Positions 18,730-27,945 of a stretch of DNA of 64,000 nt are shown piece after piece. How positions within the stretch are numbered: position 1 is the stretch's first letter; the number at the start of each line of letters is the position of its first letter. Under the pieces are notes generated by a model. It did no database searches and had not been told where the DNA came from. It was given only the letters and a program-made list of their open reading frames with translations. A program made the translations under genes and the position numbers. Source of the stretch: Gammaproteobacteria bacterium (lineage in GTDB: Bacteria; Pseudomonadota; Gammaproteobacteria; Pseudomonadales; Halieaceae); contig JANSYN010000018.1 in NCBI GenBank assembly GCA_024742415.1, positions 1 to 64,000 of the forward strand, in the 5' to 3' direction.

Positions 18730-20601
18730 TCAACCGGGCTTGTTACGCCGGGCATCCCGCTGCGCTTTTTCCTGCAGCAGTTCCCTGATTTGTTGCTTTT
18801 CCAATTCGCTGACATCAGCGTAGTTCGTGCTTTTCAGTTTGTCGACCTGAGCGGCCAATTTAGAGCGATACGGTATGTCCTGGGTCAGGGCATGGATGGT
18901 ATCGAGAAACTCTTCTTCAATACCGGTGGTCGGTATCAACCGTTCCTGGCCAGCCAGTCGATTGAGCAGGTTACCCTCGCTGGTGCCATACCAGTGGCCC
19001 AGGAGCATGGCCGTACTGGATTCAGGCCGTTTGTGCAGTAACGCCAGCAACTCGCGCAACAGGGCGCCATCGGGGCCCTGTTCGTCGGGCAGAACGTCCG
19101 GTTTGACCAGCCTGGCAATGTCGGGCCGGTGCAGCAAGAGCGCCATGGCAGCTTGTGCCAGGTTGGAATAACCCCGGGGAGGGCGCACCGGTGCCTGAGA
19201 TTCCTCCTGGTAGTCAGATTCGAAGTACGGGTCAGCATTGGGCGGCGGTTCGGCGTGATCATACGCGGGGGGCGCGTCGTCTGGAAAGACGGGTGCAGGC
19301 GCCTGTAGTGCCATCAGGCTGCTCAGTTCCAGCCCGGTGCGCTCGGCCAGGGCCTTGAACATCAACTGCTTGAAGACTCCTTCTGGCAGCAGGCGAATCA
19401 GGGGCAGGGCCTGCTTGCTCATGCGCGCCCGGCCGTCGAGATGGCTAATATCCAGCCCTTCGCCCGCCACTTCGAACAGGAAGTCCTCCAGGGGCATGGC
19501 ATTGTTGATCAGGCTCTCCAGGTGTTCGCGGCCCTGTGCGCGCACCGCATCGTCCGGGTCCTGCCCCTCTGGGAGAAACAGAAAGCGCGCCTGGCGGCCA
19601 TCTTCCATGCAGGGCAGGGCAGCTTCCAGCGCCCTCAGCGCAGCCTTGCGGCCTGCTGCATCGCCGTCAAAGCAGAATACGACTTCCGGGCACAGTCTAT
19701 AAATGCGCTCCAGGTGCGTCTGGCTGGTCGAGGTGCCCAGGGTGGCGGCGGCGTAGGTGATACCGTGCTGGGCAAGGGCAATGACGTCCATGTAGCCTTC
19801 AACGACGAGTATTTTTTCCAGGCGTCGGTTGTTTTGCCGTGCCTCGTAAAGGCCATAGAGCTCGCGACCTTTATGAAAAATGTCAGTTTCCGGGGAATTG
19901 AGGTACTTGGGCTTGTCATCGCCCAGGACCCTGCCACCAAAGGCAATAACGCGCCCGCGCCGGTCGCGGATGGGAAACATGACACGTTCCCGAAAGCGGT
20001 CGTACATCCGGCCCTTCTCGTTGACCACCAGCATGCCGGCCTTGACCAGCAGTTGAGTGAGTTCATCGCTCTCGCCCAGCGCGTTTTTGAGGTTGTCCCA
20101 GCCGGCTGGCGCAAACCCCATCTGGAATTGCTTGGCGATTTCTCCGGTGAGGCCACGGCCCCTGAGGTAGGCAACAGCCCTGGCCTTGTCGGGATGCTGC
20201 CTGAGCTGTTGCTGGTAGTAGAGGGAGACCTTTTCCATCAGTGCATACAGGGGTTTTCCCGCGGACTCCTGAGCCTGGGGGGGTTGCCCGTCGCGGCTGG
20301 CCTCGCGCGGCACGGTCAGCCCCTGGCTGGAGGCGATGGTCTCAACGGCCTGCGGAAAGTCCACGTTGTCGTATTCCATGACAAAGCCGATGGCATTGCC
20401 GCCCGCGCCACAGCCAAAGCAGTAATAGAACTGCTTGTCAGGGTTGACGCTGAAAGAAGGTGTTTTCTCGTCATGGAACGGGCAGCGCGCCGAGTAGTTC
20501 TTGCCGGCCTTACGCAGCTTCACACGCCGGTCTATCACCTCGACAATGTCGACGCGGTCCAGCAGGTCATCAAGAAATGCTTGCGGTATCAATCCGGCCA
20601 T
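18730..20601 (-). CDS. dnaG: DNA primase DnaG
   Basis: A 623-residue primase that makes RNA primers at the replication fork. The N-terminal zinc-binding domain (about 35-65) shows CPFHDEKTPSF followed by FYYCFGCG, the Cys-His-Cys-Cys CHC2 finger. The catalytic core includes the TOPRIM segment ILVVEGYMDVIALAQHG and CFDGDAAGRKAA. The C-terminal part (about 440-610), with a Pro/Glu-rich linker before it, is the DnaB helicase-binding domain. Length is in the normal range (E. coli 581). It sits between yqeY and rpoD in the macromolecular synthesis operon. Confidence 0.97.
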   Translation of the reverse strand: MAGLIPQAFLDDLLDRVDIVEVIDRRVKLRKAGKNYSARCPFHDEKTPSFSVNPDKQFYYCFGCGAGGNAIGFVMEYDNVDFPQAVETIASSQGLTVPREASRDGQPPQAQESAGKPLYALMEKVSLYYQQQLRQHPDKARAVAYLRGRGLTGEIAKQFQMGFAPAGWDNLKNALGESDELTQLLVKAGMLVVNEKGRMYDRFRERVMFPIRDRRGRVIAFGGRVLGDDKPKYLNSPETDIFHKGRELYGLYEARQNNRRLEKILVVEGYMDVIALAQHGITYAAATLGTSTSQTHLERIYRLCPEVVFCFDGDAAGRKAALRALEAALPCMEDGRQARFLFLPEGQDPDDAVRAQGREHLESLINNAMPLEDFLFEVAGEGLDISHLDGRARMSKQALPLIRLLPEGVFKQLMFKALAERTGLELSSLMALQAPAPVFPDDAPPAYDHAEPPPNADPYFESDYQEESQAPVRPPRGYSNLAQAAMALLLHRPDIARLVKPDVLPDEQGPDGALLRELLALLHKRPESSTAMLLGHWYGTSEGNLLNRLAGQERLIPTTGIEEEFLDTIHALTQDIPYRSKLAAQVDKLKSTNYADVSELEKQQIRELLQEKAQRDARRNKPG

Positions 20602-20768
20602 GAGTTTCCGAGTGGAGTGCTGTGGTTAGTCTAGCGTTAATTGCGCGTCGCGCGAAGATCAGCACACAGGCTCAATAATGCAATGGTATGAAAGTGAGGT
20701 TTCAGTGGTCACAGGCTGCAAGAAAGCCCAGCCCGTTTGTTCTTTCAGGTTGCGTGGGCGCGTGTGGG

Positions 20769-21221
20769 TCAGCCCTGCAGTTTAGCCTTGACCAGCTGGC
20801 TGACGGCGCCCATGTCGGCGCGGCCCTGGAGTTGGGGCTTCAGTTGGCCCATCACGGCACCCATGGCGGCCATGCCCTGGGCGTCGCTTGCGGCAAGTGC
20901 CGCGTCAATCATGGAGTTGATTTCATCCGCGCTGAGTTGTTCGGGTAAGAACTCCTGGATGATGGCGATCTCGGCGCGCTCCTGATCAGCCAGTTCCTGC
21001 CTGCCAGCGCTGTCATACTGCTCTATGGAGTCGCGGCGCTGCTTGACCATTTTGTCGAGCACCGCCAGTGCGCGTTCATCGCCAACGTCGATACGTTCAT
21101 CGACTTCGATACGTTTGAACTCCGACAGGATAAGCCGGAGTGTTGCCACCCGCTCTTTTTGCCGGGCTTTCATGGCGGTCTTCTGGGCGGTTTTTATCGC
21201 TTGCACCAGGGTATCGCTCAT
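20769..21221 (-). CDS. yqeY: YqeY/GatB-domain protein
   Basis: A 150-residue protein similar to the tRNA-binding tail of the amidotransferase subunit GatB. It begins MSDTLVQAIKTAQKTAMKAR and contains the family block QRRDSIEQYDSAGRQELADQERAEI and EFLPEQLSADEI. Free-standing copies are widespread between rpsU and dnaG in gammaproteobacteria; the precise role is not settled. It follows rpsU by 45 bases. Confidence 0.92.
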   Translation of the reverse strand: MSDTLVQAIKTAQKTAMKARQKERVATLRLILSEFKRIEVDERIDVGDERALAVLDKMVKQRRDSIEQYDSAGRQELADQERAEIAIIQEFLPEQLSADEINSMIDAALAASDAQGMAAMGAVMGQLKPQLQGRADMGAVSQLVKAKLQG

Positions 21222-21266
21222 GGGGTGTCGCTCGCTCTTGGGGGGACGGCTAAAACTGGCAGAACG

Positions 21267-21482
21267 CTAGTAGAGGCGAGCGCGCTTGCGATTTTCGCGT
21301 GACAGTTTCTTCAGGTGACGCTTGACGGCCGCAGCACCGGCACGCTTGCGCACAGTGGTAGGTTTTTCATAGTGCTCGCGCTTACGCACTTCAGCCAGTA
21401 CGCCGGCTTTTTCGCAAGAACGCTTGAAGCGGCGCAGTGCCACGTCAAACGGTTCGTTTTCCTTGACCTTGATGGAGGGCAT
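21267..21482 (-). CDS. rpsU: 30S ribosomal protein S21
   Basis: A 71-residue, strongly basic protein: [20 protein letters not shown], then [20 protein letters not shown] and a lysine/arginine-rich C terminus ending RKRARLY. This is S21, which helps the 30S subunit start translation. It is the first gene of the rpsU-yqeY-dnaG-rpoD operon and has a strong promoter upstream. Confidence 0.98.
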   Translation of the reverse strand: MPSIKVKENEPFDVALRRFKRSCEKAGVLAEVRKREHYEKPTTVRKRAGAAAVKRHLKKLSRENRKRARLY

Positions 21483-21568
21483 TCAGTCCTTTCCTCATCT
21501 GGTTGCTGACAACAGGTTGCAGTTGCTCGAAGCGCCTTCAGGGGCCTCAAAGCGATTAAAGGGCGCGC

Positions 21569-21597
21569 ATTCTAAACCCTGGGGGCCTGCATTGCAA
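21569..21597 (-). promoter_or_regulatory. Sigma-70 promoter of the rpsU operon
   Basis: On the minus strand TTGCAA (21597-21592) and TAGAAT (21574-21569) are separated by exactly 17 bases, a good sigma-70 promoter. The start of transcription would be near 21562, about 80 bases before the rpsU ATG. Confidence 0.7.
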
Positions 21598-21746
21598 AGC
21601 CCCGGGCAGCGGTAATTTGCAGCGCCGCAGGCCGCTTTTCAGTTGTTCCTTGCGCTGAATTTGGCGCCGTTGCTGGATTTAGCAATCGTTCACCGCGTAT
21701 GATTTGGCTTCATTTTTTGTAGGCGCCACCCTGGGCGATATTGCGG

Positions 21747-22784
21747 ATGCTGATTCTGGGCCTGGAAACCTCCTGTGACGAGACCGGCGTGGCGCTTTAT
21801 GACACCTCGGCGGGCCTGCTGTCGCATGCCCTGTACAGCCAGGTGGAGGTGCACCGCGAGTATGGCGGTGTGGTGCCCGAACTGGCCTCGCGTGACCACG
21901 TACGCAAGACACTGCCCCTGATAGAACAGGTCATCGCCCAGGCGGGTGTGGCACCCACGGATATCGAGGGTATCGCCTATACCGCGGGCCCCGGTCTGAT
22001 GGGAGCGCTCATGGTGGGCGCCACGCTGGCGCGGTCCCTGGCCTGGGGCTGGGGTGTTCCCGTGCTCGGTGTGCATCACATGGAGGGCCACCTGTTGGCG
22101 CCAATGCTGGAGGATGAGGCGCCGCAGTTTCCCTTTGTTGCCTTGCTGGTGTCCGGCGGGCATACCCAGCTTGTGCGGGTGGATGGTATCGGTCAGTACT
22201 CGATGCTGGGTGAGTCGCTCGATGACGCCGCGGGTGAGGCGTTCGACAAGGCAGCCAAAATGCTCGGTCTGCCGTATCCGGGAGGGCCGCATATTGCCCG
22301 CCTGGCGCAGGATGGCAATCCCGCGCGGTTTGATTTTCCGCGCCCCATGGTGAACCGCCCCGGGCTTGACTTCAGTTTCAGTGGTTTGAAGACCCACACG
22401 CTGACTACCGTACGCGCCTGTCAGGAAGCGGGCGGCCTGAGCGAAGAGGATCGCTGTGATATTGCCCGCGCCTTTGAAGAAGCCGTAGTGGCAACACTGG
22501 TGATCAAGTGCAAGCGCGCTTTGAAACAGGAAAACCTGCAGCGACTGGTGATAGCCGGTGGGGTGAGTGCGAACAAAAACCTGCGCACCACACTCGACCA
22601 GGCCTTAAGCAAGCAAGGCGGGCGTGTGTATTATCCGGCGCCTGTTTTTTGTACAGACAACGGCGCAATGATCGCCTATGCCGGTGCCCAGCGTTTGCTG
22701 GCAGGACAGCGCGATGGGCAAGAGATGAATATCCGGCCGCGTTGGCCGATGGAAGAACTACCGCCACTGGGGAGCGCGAATTGA
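21747..22784 (+). CDS. tsaD: tRNA threonylcarbamoyl transferase TsaD
   Basis: A 345-residue enzyme of the t6A pathway, which transfers threonylcarbamoyl to A37 of ANN-decoding tRNAs with TsaB and TsaE. It starts [19 protein letters not shown], has the metal site VHHMEGHL (two His of HxxxH), [14 protein letters not shown] and SGGHTQLV (ATP site), and [12 protein letters not shown]. The ATG at 21747 aligns with the start of E. coli TsaD; a TTG at 21741 is possible. It is divergent from rpsU. Its stop overlaps the folB ATG (TGATG), so the two are translationally coupled. Confidence 0.97.
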   Translation: MLILGLETSCDETGVALYDTSAGLLSHALYSQVEVHREYGGVVPELASRDHVRKTLPLIEQVIAQAGVAPTDIEGIAYTAGPGLMGALMVGATLARSLAWGWGVPVLGVHHMEGHLLAPMLEDEAPQFPFVALLVSGGHTQLVRVDGIGQYSMLGESLDDAAGEAFDKAAKMLGLPYPGGPHIARLAQDGNPARFDFPRPMVNRPGLDFSFSGLKTHTLTTVRACQEAGGLSEEDRCDIARAFEEAVVATLVIKCKRALKQENLQRLVIAGGVSANKNLRTTLDQALSKQGGRVYYPAPVFCTDNGAMIAYAGAQRLLAGQRDGQEMNIRPRWPMEELPPLGSAN

Positions 22785-23140
22785 TGGACATCGTGTATAT
22801 CCGGGGTCTGGCGCTGGATGCCGTGATCGGTATTCACGACTGGGAGCGTGAGATTCGCCAGCCCATCGTGCTCGATGTAGAAATGGCCAGTGATATCGGG
22901 CCCGCTGCCGCCAGCGATGCCATCGAACAGGCCCTTGACTACGCCGCGGTCGCCGCGAGGCTGTCCGAGACCGTCAATGGCAGCGAATTCTTCCTCATAG
23001 AAACCCTGGCCGAAACAGTGGCGACGCTGATACGCGAAGAGTTTGGCGTGCCCTGGGTGCGCCTGCGCGTCAGTAAACCGGAGGCGGTAGCGCAGGCCCA
23101 GGATGTCGGCGTGTTAATCGAGCGCGGCGAGCGCCGGTAA
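22784..23140 (+). CDS. folB: Dihydroneopterin aldolase
   Basis: A 118-residue cytosolic enzyme that cleaves 7,8-dihydroneopterin to 6-hydroxymethyl-dihydropterin and glycolaldehyde in folate synthesis. The start [21 protein letters not shown] is the conserved N terminus, and SKPEA near residue 98 carries the catalytic Lys. Its ATG overlaps the tsaD stop by one base; it also overlaps folK by one base (TAATG). In Pseudomonas plsY lies between tsaD and folB; here it is absent. Confidence 0.95.
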   Translation: MDIVYIRGLALDAVIGIHDWEREIRQPIVLDVEMASDIGPAAASDAIEQALDYAAVAARLSETVNGSEFFLIETLAETVATLIREEFGVPWVRLRVSKPEAVAQAQDVGVLIERGERR

Positions 23141-23667
23141 TGCCAAAGCCGATGTCGCAGGTTTTTTTGGGTGTTGGTAGCAACATCGAGCGTGATCGCT
23201 ACATTTGTGCCGGCCTGGATGCGCTGCAGAACCTCTTTGGAGAGTTGCGACTGTCGTCGGTGTACGACAGCCCCGCAATCGGCTTTGACGGGCAGCCATT
23301 CCTCAACCTGGTGGTCGCAGTGACCACGCGCCTTAGCGTCGGGGAGCTCTTTGGGCAACTGCGCCAACTGGAGAAGGCGCACGGGCGACCTGAGAACGCA
23401 ACGCGCTTCAGCCCGCGCCAGCTGGATATCGACATCCTGACCTACGACGACCTTGTAGGGGTGATTGATGGCGTGGTGTTGCCACGTGACGAGGTGCTTC
23501 ACAGTGCCTTTGTGTTGCGCCCGCTTGCCGAGTTGGCCCCTCGGGAACAGCATCCGGTCGATGGCCGCTGCTATGCCCAGCTCTGGGCGGCGCTGGGCGA
23601 TGGCGCCCAGACGGCGACCCGGGTGGATTTTTTCTGGCAAGGTCGTCAGGTGTCCTGCGCCGAGTGA
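23140..23667 (+). CDS. folK: HPPK, 2-amino-4-hydroxy-6-hydroxymethyldihydropteridine diphosphokinase
   Basis: A 175-residue kinase that transfers pyrophosphate from ATP to the FolB product, the step before dihydropteroate synthase. Seen: VFLGVGSNIERDRYICAGL, the substrate loop, and the signature RFSPRQLDIDILTYDD with the two Asp that bind Mg-ATP, then LPRDEVLHSAFVLRPLAELAP. A second in-frame ATG at 23152 (MSQVFLGVGSN) could be the true start, but the first overlaps the folB stop in the coupled manner. It ends 19 bases from the convergent cca gene. Confidence 0.95.
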   Translation: MPKPMSQVFLGVGSNIERDRYICAGLDALQNLFGELRLSSVYDSPAIGFDGQPFLNLVVAVTTRLSVGELFGQLRQLEKAHGRPENATRFSPRQLDIDILTYDDLVGVIDGVVLPRDEVLHSAFVLRPLAELAPREQHPVDGRCYAQLWAALGDGAQTATRVDFFWQGRQVSCAE

Positions 23668-23685
23668 TGCAGCGCGCTGGCGCCT

Positions 23686-24936
23686 TCAGCGTGCGCGCTC
23701 TGGCTCGCGGGTAGCGTGGGACGACCGGTAGTGTTCCAGCTGTGCAATACGCTGCGCGGCCATGGCCTCGCCGATGGCCTTGCCGCTCAATCCCTGCGCG
23801 ATGAAGGACTGCGAGTCCACCGCGTTAGCCACGGCCAGCGCACCGCGCAGATAGTCCGCCTGTGGGTAGGCCCTGTCTTCCAGTCCCAGGCGCCCGCGCG
23901 CGTCGGCCTCACAGGCCAGCAGGAAGGCCTCGAATCTGTGCGGTCGGCGCAGCGCATCACAGGCATTGAGCAGCTTTAACAGGGTCTTGCCGCGCAGTTC
24001 CTGCGCACGATGACAGTGGGTGTGATAGCGGCACGCCAGGACCGCAAGTTCGCGGTAATCGGTGGGTGCCCTGAGCCGTTCGCAGACGGTCTGCACCAGT
24101 GCGACGCCGCGTTCCTCATGCGCGATGTGTTGCGGTAGTGTATCGGCCGGCGTTGTCCCTTTGCCGAGATCATGCAGCATTACTGCAAAACGCACGTCGG
24201 CGCCTGCCTTCAGGCGCACCGCCTGCTGCAGCGCCATGAATACATGCACACCTGTGTCGATCTCGGGGTGGTGCTTTGCCACCTGCGGTACGCCAAACAG
24301 TGCATCCAGCTCAGGTAGCAAGGCGCGCAGGGCATCGCATTGGCGCAGGCACTGCAAGAACACCGCTGGCGAGTCCTCCAGCAGTGCCCGTTGGCATTCT
24401 ACCCAGACGCGTTCCGCGCCAAGATGGGCCATTTCGCCGCTGGCAACAATCTGGCTCATCAGCGCCATGGTCTGCGGGGCGATACTAAAGCCGAGGTCGG
24501 CCAGGCGCGCCGCAAAGCGTGCGGTGCGCAAGACGCGTAGCGGGTCTTCAATGAAGGCGTCGGAGACATGGCGCAGGGTTTTCTGCTGCAGGTCCTGCTG
24601 GCCGTTGTAGGGGTCGATGATGTTGCCGTTGGCGTCTTGCGCCATGGCATTGATCGTCAGGTCGCGACGCTGCAAGTCTGCTTCCAGCGTGACATCCGGC
24701 GCACAGTGCACTTCGAAACCGGTATAGCCATGCCCGTGTTTACGTTCGGTGCGTGCCAGGGCGTATTCTTCTTTGGTCTGCGGGTGCAGGAACACGGGAA
24801 AGTCGCGCCCGACCTGCGTAAAGCCCTTGTCCAGCATCTGTTGGGGTGTGGCGCCTACCACCACCCAGTCGCGATCGGTGACGGGTCGGCCCAGCAGAGT
24901 GTCGCGGACGGCGCCGCCAACAAGATAGATGTCCAT
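23686..24936 (-). CDS. cca: CCA-adding tRNA nucleotidyltransferase with HD phosphohydrolase domain
   Basis: A 416-residue multifunctional enzyme that adds or repairs CCA at tRNA 3' ends. The nucleotidyltransferase head has [19 protein letters not shown], with the metal-binding DxD (DRD), and [12 protein letters not shown]. The C-terminal HD domain ([14 protein letters not shown], then HEERG) gives phosphatase/phosphodiesterase activity in the E. coli relative. I start at the ATG at 24936 ([10 protein letters not shown]); longer frames add an unconserved, Ala/Arg/Thr-rich extension overlapping apaH. It is convergent with folK and 73 bases after apaH. Confidence 0.95.
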   Translation of the reverse strand: MDIYLVGGAVRDTLLGRPVTDRDWVVVGATPQQMLDKGFTQVGRDFPVFLHPQTKEEYALARTERKHGHGYTGFEVHCAPDVTLEADLQRRDLTINAMAQDANGNIIDPYNGQQDLQQKTLRHVSDAFIEDPLRVLRTARFAARLADLGFSIAPQTMALMSQIVASGEMAHLGAERVWVECQRALLEDSPAVFLQCLRQCDALRALLPELDALFGVPQVAKHHPEIDTGVHVFMALQQAVRLKAGADVRFAVMLHDLGKGTTPADTLPQHIAHEERGVALVQTVCERLRAPTDYRELAVLACRYHTHCHRAQELRGKTLLKLLNACDALRRPHRFEAFLLACEADARGRLGLEDRAYPQADYLRGALAVANAVDSQSFIAQGLSGKAIGEAMAAQRIAQLEHYRSSHATREPERAR

Positions 24937-25009
24937 GGGCTCAGTGTACTGCGTGGTTGCGGTCGCGTCATGCTGGGCGGCGCACCGTCGGGGCGCGCCG
25001 GTGTCGTGC

Positions 25010-25819
25010 CTAGCGGCACTCGCAGTGGGTGAAGGTGCCTGTCTCGAGTGCATAAAAGGTGAGACAGCCGCCCCAGACGCAGCCGGTGTCCAGGCCGATG
25101 ATGTTCTTGCGCCGGGTTTGCCCGTTGAGCGAGGCCCAGTGCCCAAACAGTATCCGCGTGTCTGGGTCCTTGCGATGCGCAAACCACGGTGCCAGTCGTT
25201 CGCCGTCGAGCGTTGGGCGATCGGGACGGATGCCTTTGCTGCGCAGGTCGAGCTTACCTGTAGGTGTGCAAAAGCGCATGCGCGTCAGGTAGTTGGTGAT
25301 AAGTCGCAGCCGTTGCATGCCCTTGAGGTCGTCTGACCACAGCGCCGGCTTGTTGCCGTACATCGCTTCAAAGTATTTGTCGCGCCGGTCGCTGCGCAGC
25401 ACATCCTCTACCTCGCCAGCCAGCAGCCGCGCCTGCTCGACAGACCACTGCGGTGGAATGCCTGCGTGCACCAGTACATTGCCGTCTTCGTGGTGCAGCA
25501 GTGGCTGTTGCACAAGCCACAGCAGAAGCTCTTCCGCATCAGGGGCTGTAAGGATATCCAGAAGCGTGTCAGAGCGTTGCAGCGGGCGTTTGCCGGACGC
25601 CAGTGCGAGCAGGTGTAAATCGTGGTTGCCCAGGACCATGACCAGGTTGCTGCGCATCTGGTAGAGAAAACGCAGTGTCTCGAGGCAGTCCGGCCCACGG
25701 TTAACGATATCGCCGGCAGACCACAGGGTGTCTGTGGCAGGGTCGAAGTTCACCTCGTCCAGCAGGAACTGCAGCGGCTTCAGGCAGCCTTGAATATCTC
25801 CCACCACGTATGTCGTCAT
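25010..25819 (-). CDS. apaH: Symmetrical diadenosine tetraphosphatase
   Basis: A 269-residue metallophosphatase that splits Ap4A into two ADP and also removes NpnN caps from RNA. Calcineurin-type motifs: GDIQGC (residues 8-13), GDIVNRGPD (about 36-44), GNHD (about 65-68), and later His motifs ([14 protein letters not shown]). It follows apaG by 21 bases in the rsmA-apaG-apaH unit. Confidence 0.96.
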   Translation of the reverse strand: MTTYVVGDIQGCLKPLQFLLDEVNFDPATDTLWSAGDIVNRGPDCLETLRFLYQMRSNLVMVLGNHDLHLLALASGKRPLQRSDTLLDILTAPDAEELLLWLVQQPLLHHEDGNVLVHAGIPPQWSVEQARLLAGEVEDVLRSDRRDKYFEAMYGNKPALWSDDLKGMQRLRLITNYLTRMRFCTPTGKLDLRSKGIRPDRPTLDGERLAPWFAHRKDPDTRILFGHWASLNGQTRRKNIIGLDTGCVWGGCLTFYALETGTFTHCECR

Positions 25820-25840
25820 TACGAAGCGTCCCGAGCCGTT

Positions 25841-26254
25841 CTAGTTCAGTGCATTGGGCTTGTGCAGTGAAAACGCGGGTATGGGCACCTCGAAGGTGGG
25901 CAGGTCCTTTGGGTCTATGTCGATTGGATTGCGCACAACCATGGAGTAGGAGCCCTCCATGCAGCCCACTGGTGTGGTGAGTGTGGCGCCACTGGTATAG
26001 GTGAAAGAACGGGCTGGATGAACAACCGGCTGCTCACCGACAACGCCCTCGCCGCGCACCTGGTGCACCTCGTTGTCTGCGTTGGTGATGATCCAGTGCC
26101 GTGACAACAGCTGCACCGGCACTGATGAATGGTTACGGATGGTGATGGTATAGGCAAAGGTGTAGTGATCCTCTGCAGGCTTGGAATGCTCTTGCAGGTA
26201 GGTGGTAACAACGTCTACCTGGACGTCGGATGGGTTGAACTCTACATTACTCAT
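25841..26254 (-). CDS. apaG: ApaG (Co2+/Mg2+ efflux-associated) protein
   Basis: A 137-residue all-beta protein with a fibronectin-III-like fold. Family blocks: YTITIRNHSSVPVQLLSRHW, a glycine-rich loop VRGEGVVGEQPVV, and TTPVGCMEGSY. Its function is not settled, although mutants affect Co2+ resistance in Salmonella. It overlaps rsmA by 8 bases and precedes apaH, the usual order. Confidence 0.95.
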   Translation of the reverse strand: MSNVEFNPSDVQVDVVTTYLQEHSKPAEDHYTFAYTITIRNHSSVPVQLLSRHWIITNADNEVHQVRGEGVVGEQPVVHPARSFTYTSGATLTTPVGCMEGSYSMVVRNPIDIDPKDLPTFEVPIPAFSLHKPNALN

Positions 26255-27059
26255 AATGTGTGGCGTTACTCAGGGCGTTGGTGATGGCAATAAACTGTTC
26301 CAGTGTCAGGGTTTCGGCGCGCTGTTGTGGGTCGATGCCCAGTTCCTCAAGGGCAGGCGTATCTATAAGCCCTTTGAGATTATTGCGCAAGGTTTTGCGG
26401 CGTTGGGCAAAACTGGCCTGCACGACACGCCGTAGCCCGCTGCGGTCGCAGGCCGGCCAGGGGGAATTTTGGTAGGGCGTCAGCCGGACAATAGCAGAGT
26501 CCACTTTGGGGGCCGGGCGGAATGAGTGGGGGCCAACATCAAACAGGTATTCGACCGCGCATTGATACTGGGCCATGACGCCAACGCGGCCCCACAGTTT
26601 GCTGCCCGGTGTTGCACACAAGCGCTCTACGACTTCCTTTTGCAGCATGAAGTGCATGTCTGCGATCGATTCAGTGCAATCCAGCAAGCGAAAAATCAGG
26701 GGTGTAGAGATGTTGTAGGGCAGGTTGCCCACCACGCGCAAGCGCGGCGAATCGGAAGGCCTTATCGAGCTGAAATCAAACTTGAGTACGTCGGCATTGT
26801 GCAGGGTAAAGTTAGCGCGCAAACCATAGCTGGCGAGCAGGGCGGGAATGAGATCCCGGTCCAGTTCAATGACATCCAGTGTCGCACCACAATCCACCAG
26901 GCCAGCGGTGATGGCGCCCTCGCCCGGACCGATCTCTACGAGGTGGTCTTCGGCCTGCGGGTTGATAGCCGCGACTATACGCGCAATGACGCCCGCATCC
27001 TGCAGGAAGTTCTGCCCAAAACGCTTGCGCGGTCGGTGCTGTGAAAGTGTGCGGCTCAT
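26247..27059 (-). CDS. rsmA: 16S rRNA (adenine1518-N6/adenine1519-N6) dimethyltransferase
   Basis: A 270-residue SAM-dependent methyltransferase that dimethylates two adjacent adenines near the 3' end of 16S rRNA late in 30S assembly. Motifs: RKRFGQNFLQDAGVI, EIGPGEGAIT (SAM-binding motif I), and VGNLPYNISTPLIF (NLPY catalytic motif IV). The ATG at 27059 is preferred to a GTG at 27062. It is normally downstream of pdxA; here an inverted ABC exporter lies between them. Confidence 0.97.
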   Translation of the reverse strand: MSRTLSQHRPRKRFGQNFLQDAGVIARIVAAINPQAEDHLVEIGPGEGAITAGLVDCGATLDVIELDRDLIPALLASYGLRANFTLHNADVLKFDFSSIRPSDSPRLRVVGNLPYNISTPLIFRLLDCTESIADMHFMLQKEVVERLCATPGSKLWGRVGVMAQYQCAVEYLFDVGPHSFRPAPKVDSAIVRLTPYQNSPWPACDRSGLRRVVQASFAQRRKTLRNNLKGLIDTPALEELGIDPQQRAETLTLEQFIAITNALSNATHYE

Positions 27060-27121
27060 CACGGCATTGTAACCCTGTTGGCAGTTATTGATACGCTTGA
27101 GGGGTTACCAGGGCCGGTTTT

Positions 27122-27130
27122 TGCTACACT
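27122..27130 (+). promoter_or_regulatory. Extended -10 promoter of the ABC exporter genes
   Basis: TG-C-TACACT is an extended -10 element 38 bases before the ATG at 27169. There is no good -35 hexamer, which extended -10 promoters can do without. It shows the exporter pair has its own promoter, opposite to rsmA. Confidence 0.45.
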
Positions 27131-27168
27131 GCAGCCACGCTGCAACTGATAAGATCGATAAATACTAC

Positions 27169-27945
27169 ATGTCCTTTTCACAATACTATTTTCTGGCTGA
27201 TGCCATGGCCAGAATGTCACTGCGGGCGGATGCCAAACGCTTTTTTCTCGGCTACCTGTGGTGGATCATCGAGCCCTTCCTGTATGTCGCCGTTTTCTAT
27301 GTGGTGTTTACGGTGATACTGGTTTCTCGCCAGGAGGACTTTCTGGTCTTTCTGATGATCGGAAAGTTCATCTACCTGTGGTTTGCCAAGGCGGTGACGC
27401 AGGCCTCCAACAGTATCGTGCTGGGCAAGGGTTTGATCAGCAAGTTGAACATCCCCAAGACGCTGTTTCCTCTGGCGGTGATCCAGGAGAGTCTGTACAA
27501 GCAGGCTGCGGTATTCTTTCTGCTCTTTGCGGTGCTCATCTACAACGGCTATGGCATTACCATGAACTGGTGGTACCTGTTGCCGGTGATTGCCGTGAAC
27601 TACGTGATGATACTTGCCTGCGGTTACGTTGGCGCAACACTGGTGTGCATTGTGCGTGACTTCTTTCCGCTGATCTCCCTGGGCATGTTGTTTATGATGT
27701 TTATGTCGGGAGTATTCTGGAATGTGCGCGATCTGGGTTCGCCAGAGAAAACCGATCTGGTGCTCACCTACAATCCGCTGGCGTTTATTCTGGATGCGTA
27801 TCGCCAGATTCTACTGTACGACACACCGCCAGATATAACCCACCTTCTGGCGCTCTTCCTGGTGTTCCTTGGCATGCTGTTGGGTATTAGCTGGATCATG
27901 CGACGCACCTCCCAATTCCTTGCGCTGAAGGCGTTGACGGCATGA
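27169..27945 (+). CDS. Polysaccharide-type ABC exporter permease (Wzm/KpsM/TagG family)
   Basis: A 258-residue ABC-2 permease with about six membrane helices. The cytoplasmic start AKRFFLGYLWWIIEPFLYVAV is the typical amphipathic connecting helix and TM1 of the family, and the tail YNPLAFILDAYRQILLY is the conserved C-terminal block before the last helix. Such permeases export O-antigen, capsule or teichoic-acid-like polymers attached to a lipid carrier. I start at the ATG at 27169; upstream in-frame codons give residues unlike the family. It overlaps the ATPase gene by 4 bases. No glycosyltransferases are nearby, so the cargo is unknown. Confidence 0.9.
   Translation: MSFSQYYFLADAMARMSLRADAKRFFLGYLWWIIEPFLYVAVFYVVFTVILVSRQEDFLVFLMIGKFIYLWFAKAVTQASNSIVLGKGLISKLNIPKTLFPLAVIQESLYKQAAVFFLLFAVLIYNGYGITMNWWYLLPVIAVNYVMILACGYVGATLVCIVRDFFPLISLGMLFMMFMSGVFWNVRDLGSPEKTDLVLTYNPLAFILDAYRQILLYDTPPDITHLLALFLVFLGMLLGISWIMRRTSQFLALKALTA

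Noticed and set aside
19441-20634. A 397-codon open frame antisense to dnaG, and similar long frames antisense to accC (48261-49367) and purD (43050-43988)
   Set aside because: They lie fully opposite well-supported core genes, share their codon constraints, and have no protein-like composition or motif. Long antisense frames are common in GC-rich genes.
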